Shown here: one piece after another, positions 38,625 through 45,813 of the stretch | Layout: each line of letters opens with the position of its first letter | Position numbering within the stretch: position 1 is the stretch's first letter | Origin: a virus | DNA: 45,813 nt | Strand: one strand, 5' to 3' | Virus record (IMG/VR): IMGVR_UViG_3300020005_000010 | Location: 1 to 45,813 of that record | Made by a program: the position numbers and the translations under genes | The notes under the pieces: model-generated | Told to the model about the DNA's origin: nothing | What the model saw: only the letters and a program-made list of their open reading frames with translations | Databases searched by the model: none

Positions 38625-38755
38625 TTGACAATTTTTCCAGTTGCTAAGGTAATTAAGCCTAGCCTGGATAATCTTTGTAAGAAGTGGTCGCCTGTTAAGC
38701 AAATCACTATCTCGTATTCGTACTCGTTAAATCTATATACAACAGCTCTTATCAT
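38621..38755 (-). CDS. Small protein upstream of endolysin (44 aa)
   Basis: ATG 38753-38755 overlaps the stop of the upstream gene (TCATGA on this strand) and its TGA overlaps the endolysin ATG, a coupled gene that explains the gap. The product MIRAVVYRFNEYEYEIVICL then TGDHFLQRLSRLGLITLATG shows a beta-like start. No function is assigned. Confidence 0.6.
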   Translation of the reverse strand: MIRAVVYRFNEYEYEIVICLTGDHFLQRLSRLGLITLATGKIVK

Positions 38756-39555
38756 GAGATTAAGTTAGGAATAGCCGGAATAGTATCTAGGATAACCCAC
38801 TCAAGAGTGATGTCACCGGCTGATGCAACACCATTCTGTCCAGTAAGCTGGAATGTAATTGCTTGAGTTTCATCAACTGCAATTGCAAGTACTTGAACAC
38901 CTGGTGCAACAGCATTCAAATTAGAAATACCTCTACGAATTTGAATACCAAATGATCTGCGCATTACAATAAATTCGCCTGTCCAATCAACGTTATTAAT
39001 TCCTGAGTTGAATAGGACATAATTATCTCCACCAAATCTAACTCTACCAGTTTTAACGTTAGCATTTGCAGCAGTTTTACCAGCCCAGCGTAGACGAATA
39101 GCACGCCCAGTCTGTGATAAAGATCTGGCTGAAATTGTTGCTTGCCAGAGAACTTCCTCAGTAACAACTGCTGTAGTAGCAACTTGAATAGCTTGAGAAG
39201 CTACGAATGTTCCTTCGCCTTTACCAATACCAAGAGCACTAGCTGAAACAAGAACTCTAAATGTATCACCACCAGCAACTGCACTCATGTTGATACGAAT
39301 GAAACGTGCAGAACTCTGAGTGATACGTAAATTACCGCTAGCTACAGAAGCAGTATTATCGATAGTTGACCAAGTAATGCCGTCATTAGATGCCTGAAGA
39401 TTAATAGTATTAGAACCTGGAGGTGTTCCATAGAATACCTGCCAAGCAATCATGCATGCCGGAACAGGCATTGCAAATGCAGAACCATTAACTCCAGCAC
39501 CAACAGCAGTATTGATAATTTCTACAGGCGTCGAAAGTAAAATCGTTGCTGGCAT
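38752..39555 (-). CDS. Virion protein with shared beta-sandwich module (267 aa)
   Basis: The amino half (residues about 20-115: ...AWQVFYGTPPGSNTINLQASNDGITWSTIDNTASVASGNLRI...) is the same kind of module as that of the proteins at 42591-42914 and 42914-44443: F-A-x-P...I-x-W-Q...P-x-S-x-x-I-x-L-x-x-S-x-D-G-x-x-W-S-T-x-D. The carboxy half differs (RFGGDNYVLFNSGINNVDWTGEFIVMRRSFGIQI). It lies just downstream of the large terminase. Probably a surface-exposed virion or adhesion protein. Confidence 0.6.
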   Translation of the reverse strand: MPATILLSTPVEIINTAVGAGVNGSAFAMPVPACMIAWQVFYGTPPGSNTINLQASNDGITWSTIDNTASVASGNLRITQSSARFIRINMSAVAGGDTFRVLVSASALGIGKGEGTFVASQAIQVATTAVVTEEVLWQATISARSLSQTGRAIRLRWAGKTAANANVKTGRVRFGGDNYVLFNSGINNVDWTGEFIVMRRSFGIQIRRGISNLNAVAPGVQVLAIAVDETQAITFQLTGQNGVASAGDITLEWVILDTIPAIPNLIS

Positions 39556-41180
39556 TATCGTCTTCTGTGAACCATCATTACTGGTTTGCTATCTTCCGAG
39601 CTTTCTAATGTTTTCATATTACGATAGAATGCAGTCCAGTCATTATTATTAGCAAATCGTTGTATCATTTCTTCTTGCTTTTGGAACTTCTTAAATTCAC
39701 TTGCTGCTTGGTCAAAGAACTGTTCAGCAGCATCTACCATGTATCGTAAACCATCAAGTGGATCATCGCCTTCAAATTCAGCAATATCTTCAATCTTCTT
39801 CTTGTCATAAGAAGCTGCTTTAACAGCTTCAATTAGAACAGGACAAGTATTAAAGACTTGAAGTTTTGGTAGATTCATCTCAGGTTCATTACCTTCGAAA
39901 GTCCTGAGATAAGCCTTGTAATCCTTTTCACCTTTATTACGAAGTAACCAAGCCGCTCGTTCTTCGCTATACTCTCTGATATCAACAGCCGCTTTAATAG
40001 GCTTAGCTTGCCAACGTAAGTATTCGTGAATTAACTGTTTACCAGCAATGCGTGAACCTGGTAGATTCAAAGTTAATTCAATTGGTCTACCTAATGCTAC
40101 TTCGATTTGCTGCTGGATTGTGTGCTCTTGTCCTCTGTCTTGTCCTGCGCTTTTGCAGAATTTGACAAGTCGAGGATTTTCTGAATCCAAGTAATTTTTA
40201 ACATCTGGTGCCCAAAGCTCAATCTTAGTTCTAATCCAGTGTAACTCTCTATAAACGTATAATCTTTTATCAGGAGATATGGCACCAAATCCAATCCATG
40301 TCATCGCTGCATAGCCCCAATCGCCTACTACGATTCTGGGCCACCATGCAGGTATATCAAATGGTTCGACTACGTGTGTAGCATTACCAGGCTCGTCAGG
40401 ATAATTACGATCTCTGAACTCATCAAATACCTGGCCAGAGTATGCATTCCAATCGCCATATAATTTAGCTCTCTTTTCAGCTTCTGATAATGCTTCTAAA
40501 GACCGCTTATACTCAGGGTCAATATGAGGATTATCATTAAGAGTCGCGTGAATGTAAATACGTTTGACCCCACCTTTACCAATGATAATCTTTCCATCAT
40601 TAGGCGGTGGTGATGGGTCAACAAAACGCTTTCTAACAAAAGTATGGCCAGGCCCACCAGGCATACCAGCAGAACGAATAACAGCGGGAAGGTCAGGATC
40701 ACTAGTTCTAACACGTGTAAAACCAATGTACAAATAGATGAATTCGATTAACGATGTAATCTCATCAGGAGTGAAGAGATTAATCTCCATTGAATCGTAT
40801 TTATGTACATCATCTTCATTTTCACACTGACCTAAAAAGATCATTGCACCAGCATTTGACATTCCAGTCCCACCAAATTGATCGGGAGCCGGAAACGTCC
40901 ATGCCATGTCACCCTTATTTAATGTAGCTCCAAACTTAGGGTATAACTGTCTACTTCTGGGAATTACTTCATTACGTAACTCTGGAAAAGTTCTACGCAT
41001 GAATACCTGTTTAAATCCAGGATGTTCATGCCAGCCGTTAGCTATTGCGTATACAAGTAGAATGTCTGTCTTGGCGCTACCGGCTCCACCACCATACATC
41101 GCCTCTTTAATTGATAATGGTAGTGATAAAAATCTTTCTTGTTTAGGAGTGGGTTTCCACTCAGTACGAGTAAATGCCAT
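39555..41180 (-). CDS. Terminase large subunit
   Basis: Residues 28-38 (MYGGGAGSAKT) form a Walker A variant, followed by VFMRRTFPELR, INLFTPDEITSL (Walker B with D-E) and GFTRVRT (motif III region). The nuclease domain starts VVGDWGYAAMTWIG with the metal-binding Asp, continues with CKSAGQDRGQ... and ends with GDDPLDGLRYMVDA. The 541-residue length and motif order are those of ATP-driven packaging motors. It translocates DNA into the head through the portal. Confidence 0.93.
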   Translation of the reverse strand: MAFTRTEWKPTPKQERFLSLPLSIKEAMYGGGAGSAKTDILLVYAIANGWHEHPGFKQVFMRRTFPELRNEVIPRSRQLYPKFGATLNKGDMAWTFPAPDQFGGTGMSNAGAMIFLGQCENEDDVHKYDSMEINLFTPDEITSLIEFIYLYIGFTRVRTSDPDLPAVIRSAGMPGGPGHTFVRKRFVDPSPPPNDGKIIIGKGGVKRIYIHATLNDNPHIDPEYKRSLEALSEAEKRAKLYGDWNAYSGQVFDEFRDRNYPDEPGNATHVVEPFDIPAWWPRIVVGDWGYAAMTWIGFGAISPDKRLYVYRELHWIRTKIELWAPDVKNYLDSENPRLVKFCKSAGQDRGQEHTIQQQIEVALGRPIELTLNLPGSRIAGKQLIHEYLRWQAKPIKAAVDIREYSEERAAWLLRNKGEKDYKAYLRTFEGNEPEMNLPKLQVFNTCPVLIEAVKAASYDKKKIEDIAEFEGDDPLDGLRYMVDAAEQFFDQAASEFKKFQKQEEMIQRFANNNDWTAFYRNMKTLESSEDSKPVMMVHRRR

Positions 41181-41455
41181 TAATGCTTACTGTCTGTAAG
41201 TAATTTATTATATCTTCCCAGTAAATCTTCGATATCACCTTTACGAACAGTGTTTCTTTCCTGACCTTCAAGCATCGTAATGATTTTCACATTAGATGAT
41301 GTATTCTCTTGAATTACCTTCATTAATTGATCAGTAGCTGATTTCCATAATTCAGTATACTGTCTAACATCTTTACGATAGAATGTAAACATGAATGCCG
41401 CAAGAATACCGCCAACACCTAATGTGACTAGCCATTTAACGAATTCTTGATCCAT
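41180..41455 (-). CDS. Small membrane protein, possible holin (BhlA-like)
   Basis: An amino transmembrane segment (WLVTLGVGGILAAFMFTFY) is followed by a positively charged stop (RKDVRQ) and a helical charged tail (KSATDQLMKVIQENTSSN). One TM plus a charged coiled-coil tail matches BhlA/UviB-like small holins in outline, but similar topology occurs in other phage proteins. It precedes the terminase gene with a one-base overlap. Confidence 0.5.
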   Translation of the reverse strand: MDQEFVKWLVTLGVGGILAAFMFTFYRKDVRQYTELWKSATDQLMKVIQENTSSNVKIITMLEGQERNTVRKGDIEDLLGRYNKLLTDSKH

Positions 41456-41458
41456 TCT

Positions 41459-41941
41459 CTATTCCAATCCCCTAATCTTTCTCTCTTGATCAAAGTTACT
41501 AAGCACCTTACGCCTAGGTGACATAGCCGGTAATTGTATATCAGTAGCACCAGTATACGGGTCGGGCATGCTATTCAATCCAAGTCTACGTGAGCGATCT
41601 TTCTCAGCTTGAAATGCTTCTAGCTCTCTAGGTCTTTGACTATATTCTTCTTCTCCTAACATAGACTTACCAACCATCATAAGTCTCTGTAAAGGATTCA
41701 TTCCTCTAATCTGCCTAGTATGCTGAAGCTCGTGATGGAATACATTCTCAGCTTCTTCTTCAGGCATACTAGCCATTCTATCTGGAAAGTATGTTACATT
41801 TCCAGTGAATGGATTAGCTATTGCACGAGCACTCTTATTAGCAAAGAATCTAGCAATCGGACCGGCTTCGCTGAATGATGCATCAGCTACGTCTGGATTC
41901 TCTTGCTTAATCTTCTGAATGCTTTTCTTATAGTCTGGCAT
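41459..41941 (-). CDS. HExxH metallopeptidase-like virion-region protein (160 aa)
   Basis: The sequence VFHHELQHTRQ (H-E-L-Q-H at residues 70-74) is a gluzincin-type zinc site, with E-rich segments 25-40 residues later that could give the third ligand (RPRELEAFQAE). The surrounding pattern resembles DUF4157-like proteins (H-E-x-x-H-x-x-Q). It is too short for a complete known protease family. It may process virion proteins or peptidoglycan, or be inactive. Confidence 0.62.
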   Translation of the reverse strand: MPDYKKSIQKIKQENPDVADASFSEAGPIARFFANKSARAIANPFTGNVTYFPDRMASMPEEEAENVFHHELQHTRQIRGMNPLQRLMMVGKSMLGEEEYSQRPRELEAFQAEKDRSRRLGLNSMPDPYTGATDIQLPAMSPRRKVLSNFDQERKIRGLE

Positions 41942-42594
41942 TAAGGATTCTGCCTTGGTGGATTCTGCCTTGGTTCAGGAGTTAATGTGGCAGTAAATCC
42001 AAGTAACTTACCAACATAATTAGGATAAGTAATTGGGAACTCATCACCAGAGCCCATAGCAATAATATCTTGTAATATTGCTGTATGCTGGTTGAGAATC
42101 TCTTGTATTGTAATCAGAGCCTGCGCTTGCTGTTCCATGATAGCAAACGCCAAACCTTGATTAGTAATAATCTGGTCTAGCTTCTCATCAATATCACTAG
42201 GAGGTGGCTCAGGTTCAGGAATAGGATCTGTTCCATCTAATCCGGCTAGTTCCTTAGTAGGCTGACGCCAGCGGCTAATCAATCCTGGATCATTACCAGG
42301 ACCACCGTTCACAGGTAATGCTTGTCTACCATCATCAGTGGCAACATCATAGAATGTACCATCCTTATGAATAAGGATATCTACTGAATAACCCATTGAG
42401 TTATTACCACTAGTTTTTTCTAAGATACCTATGTTAGCATCTCTTAGATTTGAGTAGTAGCCGGCTCGACGAGTTAAGAGACCTTTCTGGTCCTCTACTT
42501 CTTCCTGATGACCAGGAGGTAAAGGAGTAATTTCATCTTCGTCTACTAATTCTTGATTGGCTTTCAGAACTAAATCGTAATATGGATAGCTCAT
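41941..42594 (-). CDS. Hypothetical virion-region protein (217 aa)
   Basis: A beta-rich domain (GYSVDILIHKDGTFYDVATDDGRQALPVNGGPGN) is followed by a Pro/Glu linker and a helical segment (DEKLDQIITNQGLAFAIMEQQAQALITIQEILNQ). The tail ends in a 15-bp tandem duplication giving PRQNPPRQNP. No domain is recognised; the helix could form a trimeric stalk. Confidence 0.5.
   Translation of the reverse strand: MSYPYYDLVLKANQELVDEDEITPLPPGHQEEVEDQKGLLTRRAGYYSNLRDANIGILEKTSGNNSMGYSVDILIHKDGTFYDVATDDGRQALPVNGGPGNDPGLISRWRQPTKELAGLDGTDPIPEPEPPPSDIDEKLDQIITNQGLAFAIMEQQAQALITIQEILNQHTAILQDIIAMGSGDEFPITYPNYVGKLLGFTATLTPEPRQNPPRQNP
41945..41974. repeat. 15-bp tandem duplication in coding tail
   Basis: GGATTCTGCCTTGGT occurs twice in a row at 41945-41959 and 41960-41974, in frame with the gene on the minus strand, doubling PRQNP at its carboxy end. 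It is a simple short duplication. Confidence 0.9.
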
Positions 42595-42914
42595 AAGTCT
42601 CTCGCATCAATCAGAAGTGAAACAGTGGTACCACCAGTAATTGCACTAATGTTACCCCTAACGAATGGTGCATTGAATTGAACTGTTTTTGCTTCACCAT
42701 TAACGTTAGTGCTTGAATCTACAGTAGACCAGTTAGTTCCATCCATACTAATTTGTAATTGTATTGTGATAGAAGCCGGTGCTGTACCATAAACAGTTTG
42801 CCATGTAACTTGTGTAGCTCTAGACGGTAAAGCAAATGTAGAACCTGGTGCAACGGCTGCGGCTACAGCATTTAATAAAGCTAATACATTACTAAGTAAA
42901 ACTAAAGTAGGCAT
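42591..42914 (-). CDS. Single beta-sandwich module protein (107 aa)
   Basis: After a hydrophobic lead (LVLLSNVLALLNAVAAAVA) the product consists of one copy of the module shared with the adjacent 509-residue protein and with 38752-39555: FALPSRATQVTWQTVYGTAP...IQLQISMDGTNWSTVDSS...APFVRGNISAITGG. It is probably a small virion surface protein. Confidence 0.6.
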   Translation of the reverse strand: MPTLVLLSNVLALLNAVAAAVAPGSTFALPSRATQVTWQTVYGTAPASITIQLQISMDGTNWSTVDSSTNVNGEAKTVQFNAPFVRGNISAITGGTTVSLLIDARDL

Positions 42915-44443
42915 TAGTTCTTTTCCTTATATGCTGTTAAGAATGCTGTAATTCCACTACCGCCACTAGCTGATACACCTACTGCTCTAATGAATGGAGC
43001 ATTAACGCGTTTACTTCTAATTTCTCCACTAGTACTAGTAGTAGAATCTAATGTAGCCCAATTAATACCATCTAAACTAATCTCTAGATCTATTTGAATA
43101 GAAGCCGGAGCAACTGCAAATTGTGTTTTCCAAGTAATTCTAGTTGACTTAACTGGTAATGCAAATGCTGTACCATCAAATGGAAAATCAGCACTACTAA
43201 CTAAGAACAATGAAACAGGAACTCCTAAGCTTGGTATTACAGGTGGTGATGTAGGATCTCCTGTTTGTGTTTGTACAAAGAACCAACCACCATTTCTAGT
43301 TGATGGTGTTCCAGTTGGTAATACTTGTACATCAAATGTATCACCAGAGTTAAGAGCAACAGCACCAGTCAGCTTTGATCCACTAGTATTAAGATCTGAT
43401 ATTGTTACTTTTAATGCTGTATTCCTTCGCCTTCTTCTAGTAGTAAACTGATATGATGTTCCGGCTCCAGGTGATGAATTTAATGCAACTCTCATTCTAC
43501 GTAAATTAAATCCTGTAATTCCAACTACTACTTCTTCATTTGCTTCAGTTACAGATAAATCATCTATAGAGTTTGGTATTGAGCTTCCTACTCTACCATA
43601 CTCTGTTAATGTAGTATCTAATGCAGCTAAGAAGTTAGAGCCAAATATACTTTCACCTTCTGTAGTAGACGTATATACAAGTCCAAATATCGGTCTTGGT
43701 GTACCAGGTGAACCAGTTACGTTACATTTAAATGTAGTTAAATCACCTTCTGCTAATGATAGTGAGAAGGTTGCTGTCTTTTTTAAATCACCATTGTTAA
43801 ATACTAACCTGGTATCTGAAGTTCCTCCACTACCATCTTGGTCAGTTCCATTCTTTGTAACTAAGAACGTTAGTGTTGTTCCACCAGCCGGCGTAGCATC
43901 TAGCTTAACTATATATTTACTAACAACTCCTGCTGTAGTTACTATCTCTCTAGCATTAGGTGTCGTCCAGTTTGATGCATCTATTGCAAAAAAGAATCTG
44001 TTCTCTCTACTTACTGCTATTGGACCAGCAGTATTAGCCATCCCATAAATAGATTCACTTATGTTGCTACTACTAAAATCCCAACAGATAGATGGCTCAG
44101 ATACAGTTGGTGTAGAAGCTGGTGTACATCTTATTGTTATCTCATCACCTTCTGCTAATGAGATTGCTGGTATATAAGATCCACTAGTATTAGTTCCAGA
44201 TATAACAATAACAGCAGCTGTATCTACTTGATTTTTTCTTAGAGTGAATGTAAATGATTTACCACCACCTGGAGCACTTGGTAATGCAATGTTCCAATTA
44301 CTAAATACTCCAGCAGTAGCACATATAACTGTTCCTCTATGTTCAGTAGATGTAAATATCTGTCCATTAATTGGTGATATAAAATTAACTACAGTTGCTG
44401 ATGGTGATGTATCTGATCTACAACAATGGACCTGTAAGCTCAC
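42914..44443 (-). CDS. Multi-domain beta-sandwich virion protein (509 aa)
   Basis: Three similar beta-sandwich repeats occupy about residues 1-400 (for example GGKSFTFTLRKNQVDTAAVIVISG, GGTTLTFLVTKNGTDQ, GTSYQFTTRRRRRNTALKVTI), each with a strand, Gly turn and basic patch. The last ~100 residues are the module found in the neighbouring gene (FALPVKSTRITWKTQFAVAPASIQIDLEISLDGINWATLDS). Start GTG 44443. It resembles a host-recognition or decoration fibre made of duplicated domains. No catalytic motif is seen. Confidence 0.58.
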   Translation of the reverse strand: MSLQVHCCRSDTSPSATVVNFISPINGQIFTSTEHRGTVICATAGVFSNWNIALPSAPGGGKSFTFTLRKNQVDTAAVIVISGTNTSGSYIPAISLAEGDEITIRCTPASTPTVSEPSICWDFSSSNISESIYGMANTAGPIAVSRENRFFFAIDASNWTTPNAREIVTTAGVVSKYIVKLDATPAGGTTLTFLVTKNGTDQDGSGGTSDTRLVFNNGDLKKTATFSLSLAEGDLTTFKCNVTGSPGTPRPIFGLVYTSTTEGESIFGSNFLAALDTTLTEYGRVGSSIPNSIDDLSVTEANEEVVVGITGFNLRRMRVALNSSPGAGTSYQFTTRRRRRNTALKVTISDLNTSGSKLTGAVALNSGDTFDVQVLPTGTPSTRNGGWFFVQTQTGDPTSPPVIPSLGVPVSLFLVSSADFPFDGTAFALPVKSTRITWKTQFAVAPASIQIDLEISLDGINWATLDSTTSTSGEIRSKRVNAPFIRAVGVSASGGSGITAFLTAYKEKN

Positions 44444-44583
44444 AAGTCATTCACATCCAAATGTTAACTGGTAAGTGTTGCCTCGTATACGAACTGTGCT
44501 GATGTGCGTCCATCCGGCTTTCTGCATTGATGATATAGTTGAATTAATTTGCTGTCTGCTTGAATTAATATTGACTATTGAAT
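44444..44583 (-). other. Short gap with possible small ORF
   Basis: A minus-strand frame stays open through this gap and ends ...MQKAGWTHISTVRIRGNTYQ then LTFGCE just before the next gene. The first ATG in frame gives 26 residues; a longer reading would start inside the upstream gene without an ATG. The segment has protein character but no clear start, so it is noted and not called. Confidence 0.35.
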
Positions 44584-44979
44584 TTACTGGATAATACGTA
44601 CTGTTGTAGGAGCAAGACTTGGGGATGTTAATAGAAAAGGGACTGACTGCGGACCTTCGCCAGTGTCTTGCCTGAAATAGGAGAGAGTGATATTGTGAGC
44701 ACCTATCATATTCAGTGCATCAGCGTTTGATTGTGTAATCTGGGAAGTGCAAGCGACTGGAGTGCCTGAGCAAGTTACATTAGTAAGAGCCGTTACGACG
44801 CCAACGGCTTTACTATCCCTTAATCTGACTTCAAAGGTGGGTAATTCAGTCTGAGTAATATTGACTGGCGCATTCCAAGCAAACTTCATCGTGGTAGTAA
44901 CCGGACCTGTAGCTACTACCTGTGCGTATAATGGTGTAGATAAGAAAAGAAATAAAGAGGCCCAAACAGCTTTCTTCAT
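44584..44979 (-). CDS. Secreted Ig-like protein with Sec signal peptide (131 aa)
   Basis: The amino end has KK, a hydrophobic core (WASLFLFLSTPL) and Y-A-Q, a typical type I signal peptide cut after residue about 19. The mature part is beta-rich with an E-V-R-L-R-D strand and two Cys (VTCSG, VACTS) that may form a disulfide, resembling a fibronectin or Ig-like domain. GGAG lies about 10 bp before ATG 44979. A Sec-exported protein in the late operon is uncommon; it could act in the periplasm, in superinfection exclusion or in lysis. Confidence 0.6.
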   Translation of the reverse strand: MKKAVWASLFLFLSTPLYAQVVATGPVTTTMKFAWNAPVNITQTELPTFEVRLRDSKAVGVVTALTNVTCSGTPVACTSQITQSNADALNMIGAHNITLSYFRQDTGEGPQSVPFLLTSPSLAPTTVRIIQ

Positions 44980-45392
44980 TAGATTTCAACTCCTTGAACA
45001 TCAATGACATCGAATTCTTCCTCTGTTGCCTTGCGCGGAGAGTAGATAATGATATGACCTACTCGCTTGTCATTATCTGCTTTCTCCTGCATACCATTCA
45101 CTACCTTACCCATCTCAGCCGCTATCCGAGCTAGCTTCTCTGGTGTTGCTATTTCAGGTAGCCGGTTCTGCAACTCATTCATTGCTGCAGACATGATATT
45201 CATTGCTTTAGACTTAACAGAGCCAAAAGCAATCTTCTCCTCCAAATCAGGAATAACCTCATTTGAAGTAGGAGGAATAGACGGATGAATGAGACCAGTC
45301 TGCTTATGAGGACTGGTAGCTCTCTTTAATCTATTCAGCAGATTAAGAGGTGATTCCATTCTCTCTTTAATTTCATCTTCATTCAAAATCAT
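44979..45392 (-). CDS. First late-operon gene, possible small terminase (137 aa)
   Basis: The product MILNEDEIKERMESPLNLLNRLKRA has a charged amino helix, then DLEEKIAFGSVKSKAMNIMSAAMNELQNRLPEIATPEKLARIAAEMGKVVNGM, a helical middle that may be an oligomerisation or DNA-binding region, and a short beta tail. Similar proteins occur at the head of terminase operons in other phages. Size and place fit a small terminase, but homology is not established. The promoter lies only about 18 nt upstream of the ATG region. Confidence 0.5.
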   Translation of the reverse strand: MILNEDEIKERMESPLNLLNRLKRATSPHKQTGLIHPSIPPTSNEVIPDLEEKIAFGSVKSKAMNIMSAAMNELQNRLPEIATPEKLARIAAEMGKVVNGMQEKADNDKRVGHIIIYSPRKATEEEFDVIDVQGVEI

Positions 45393-45416
45393 TACACACG
45401 TCCCCCAACCCTGGCG

Positions 45417-45445
45417 ATTCTACATGGCCTAGCCGGGGTTGTCAA
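45417..45445 (-). promoter_or_regulatory. Sigma70 promoter for late (right) arm
   Basis: On the minus strand TTGACA (45445-45440) and TAGAAT (45422-45417) are 17 bp apart; transcription should start near 45,410, about 18 nt before ATG 45392. The leader contains GGGGGACG about 10 nt before the ATG as a ribosome-binding site. One mismatch to consensus makes this a strong host-type promoter for the late operon. Confidence 0.82.
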
Positions 45446-45488
45446 GCGTTAATCCCTTCATTTTCCCTAAGAATTAGCGGCGCAGCCG

Positions 45489-45518
45489 ATGAAAGTTTCA
45501 TAGTTTGAATGATTCAAA
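45489..45518. promoter_or_regulatory. Two adjacent perfect dyads, operator-like
   Basis: ATGAAA-g-TTTCAT (45489-45501) and TTTGAAT-g-ATTCAAA (45504-45518) are perfect dyads separated by 2 bp, with centres 16 bp apart. They lie about 44 bp upstream of the late promoter on its transcribed side, a position suitable for an activator or repressor. The second is followed by a T-rich run and could also act as a weak terminator on the + strand. Confidence 0.55.
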
Positions 45519-45813
45519 ATTTGTTATTTTTTTGTATAGAAGTAAAGACATACAAGTAATTAGCTTGTAAGTTAAATAAATCATGTCCCGGCTTGTAATT
45601 GGTAAAGCGACACGCTCGTTCAATATCCGGCAATTTTGTGCATCTATGTAACTAAGTGTGCAGGGATATATACCCCCGTGTAGTATATAGCCATATAAAA
45701 AAATATGTACATTTGTAAATGTTAAATAATTATATACACAATTAGTTGTATCACTAGAGTTGGACATACTACACCACCGTAACTGACTGATTCTATTCAC
45801 ATACACATATGTA

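Larger units (their letters stand above)
45393..45813. other. Right non-coding control region
   Basis: No protein is supported here; a 102-residue minus-strand frame (45498-45806) has AT-rich, unconvincing composition. It contains the late promoter (45417-45445), two adjacent dyads (45489-45518), a direct repeat of GCTTGTAA at about 45564 and 45590, and a very AT-rich stretch with the dyad ACATTT-gt-AAATGT (45709-45722). If the map is circular it continues into 1-763. Confidence 0.7.

Noticed and set aside
45498-45806. 102-residue minus-strand ORF at the right end
   Set aside because: Very AT-rich, Tyr/Ile/Cys-heavy translation without a domain or ribosome-binding site, in a region of dyads and repeats.
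1-45813. CRISPR array, insertion sequence, integrase or diversity-generating retroelement
   Set aside because: No regularly spaced identical repeats, transposase, recombinase or reverse transcriptase motifs were found on either strand.
1-45813. Phage-encoded RNA polymerase as expected for a T7-like layout
   Set aside because: No large + or - strand frame carries single-subunit RNA polymerase motifs; sigma70 promoters at both ends argue for host polymerase.

Overview
The window looks like the whole, or nearly whole, genome of a lytic tailed bacteriophage (Caudoviricetes). It has about 40 % GC by eye and is very densely coded. The layout suggests a short-tailed (podovirus-type) virion: there is a portal, a scaffold, an HK97-type capsid protein, a T7-like tail-tube pair (tail tubular A and B analogues) and Ala/Gly-rich internal (ejection) proteins, but no long tape-measure protein. 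I see no integrase, no lysogeny repressor and no phage RNA polymerase. The two best promoters are near-perfect sigma70 sites, so host RNA polymerase probably transcribes everything. The host is not identifiable; a lipoprotein-like lysis candidate and an M15 endolysin are compatible with a Gram-negative host.

The genome has two arms. The left arm (about 764-18,730, + strand) carries replication, nucleotide and accessory genes: a SNF2-type helicase, a Cas4/RecB-like PD-(D/E)XK nuclease, a Sak4-like RecA-fold ATPase, an SSB-like protein, a uracil-DNA-glycosylase/DNA-polymerase-A fusion, a DUF3987-type P-loop protein, a MazG-like pyrophosphohydrolase, a cold-shock protein, a SpoVG-like protein, a C39-like papain-fold protein, a beta-helix protein, an Acb2-like anti-CBASS sponge and a crowd of small zinc-ribbon proteins. 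It ends with a tRNA-Leu(UAA). The right arm (45,392 down to 18,727, - strand) is the late operon: accessory virion genes, a small membrane protein, large terminase, M15 endolysin, portal, scaffold, capsid, decoration-like proteins, a methyltransferase plus glycosyltransferase pair, connector and tail genes, a collagen-like fibre and internal virion proteins. Most junctions in both arms are ATGA or TAATG overlaps, which suggests translational coupling. The arms converge near 18,730 with overlapping stop codons and no clear terminator.

The control DNA lies at the two ends. The left end (1-763) holds an AT-rich hairpin, a perfect extended-minus-10 sigma70 promoter, a 10-bp-phased repeat array and then about 370 nt packed with stems, including an interleaved (pseudoknot) pair; this is the best candidate for something undescribed. 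The right end (45,393-45,813) holds the late promoter and two adjacent perfect dyads. If the map is circular or permuted these ends join into one 1.2-kb divergent control and origin region.

Other points of interest are a strong excess of the hexamer AGCCGG over the whole window, a 21-bp direct repeat bracketing one small gene, a 12-bp-stem RNA element at 8836-8916, a probable frameshifted small lipoprotein at 18,564-18,730, and several small genes recovered by reading the sequence between the larger ones (764, 5803, 12286, 12837, 14543, 16663, 18462, 19021, 37573, 38621). All assignments come from reading sequence and motifs by eye; no searches were run.
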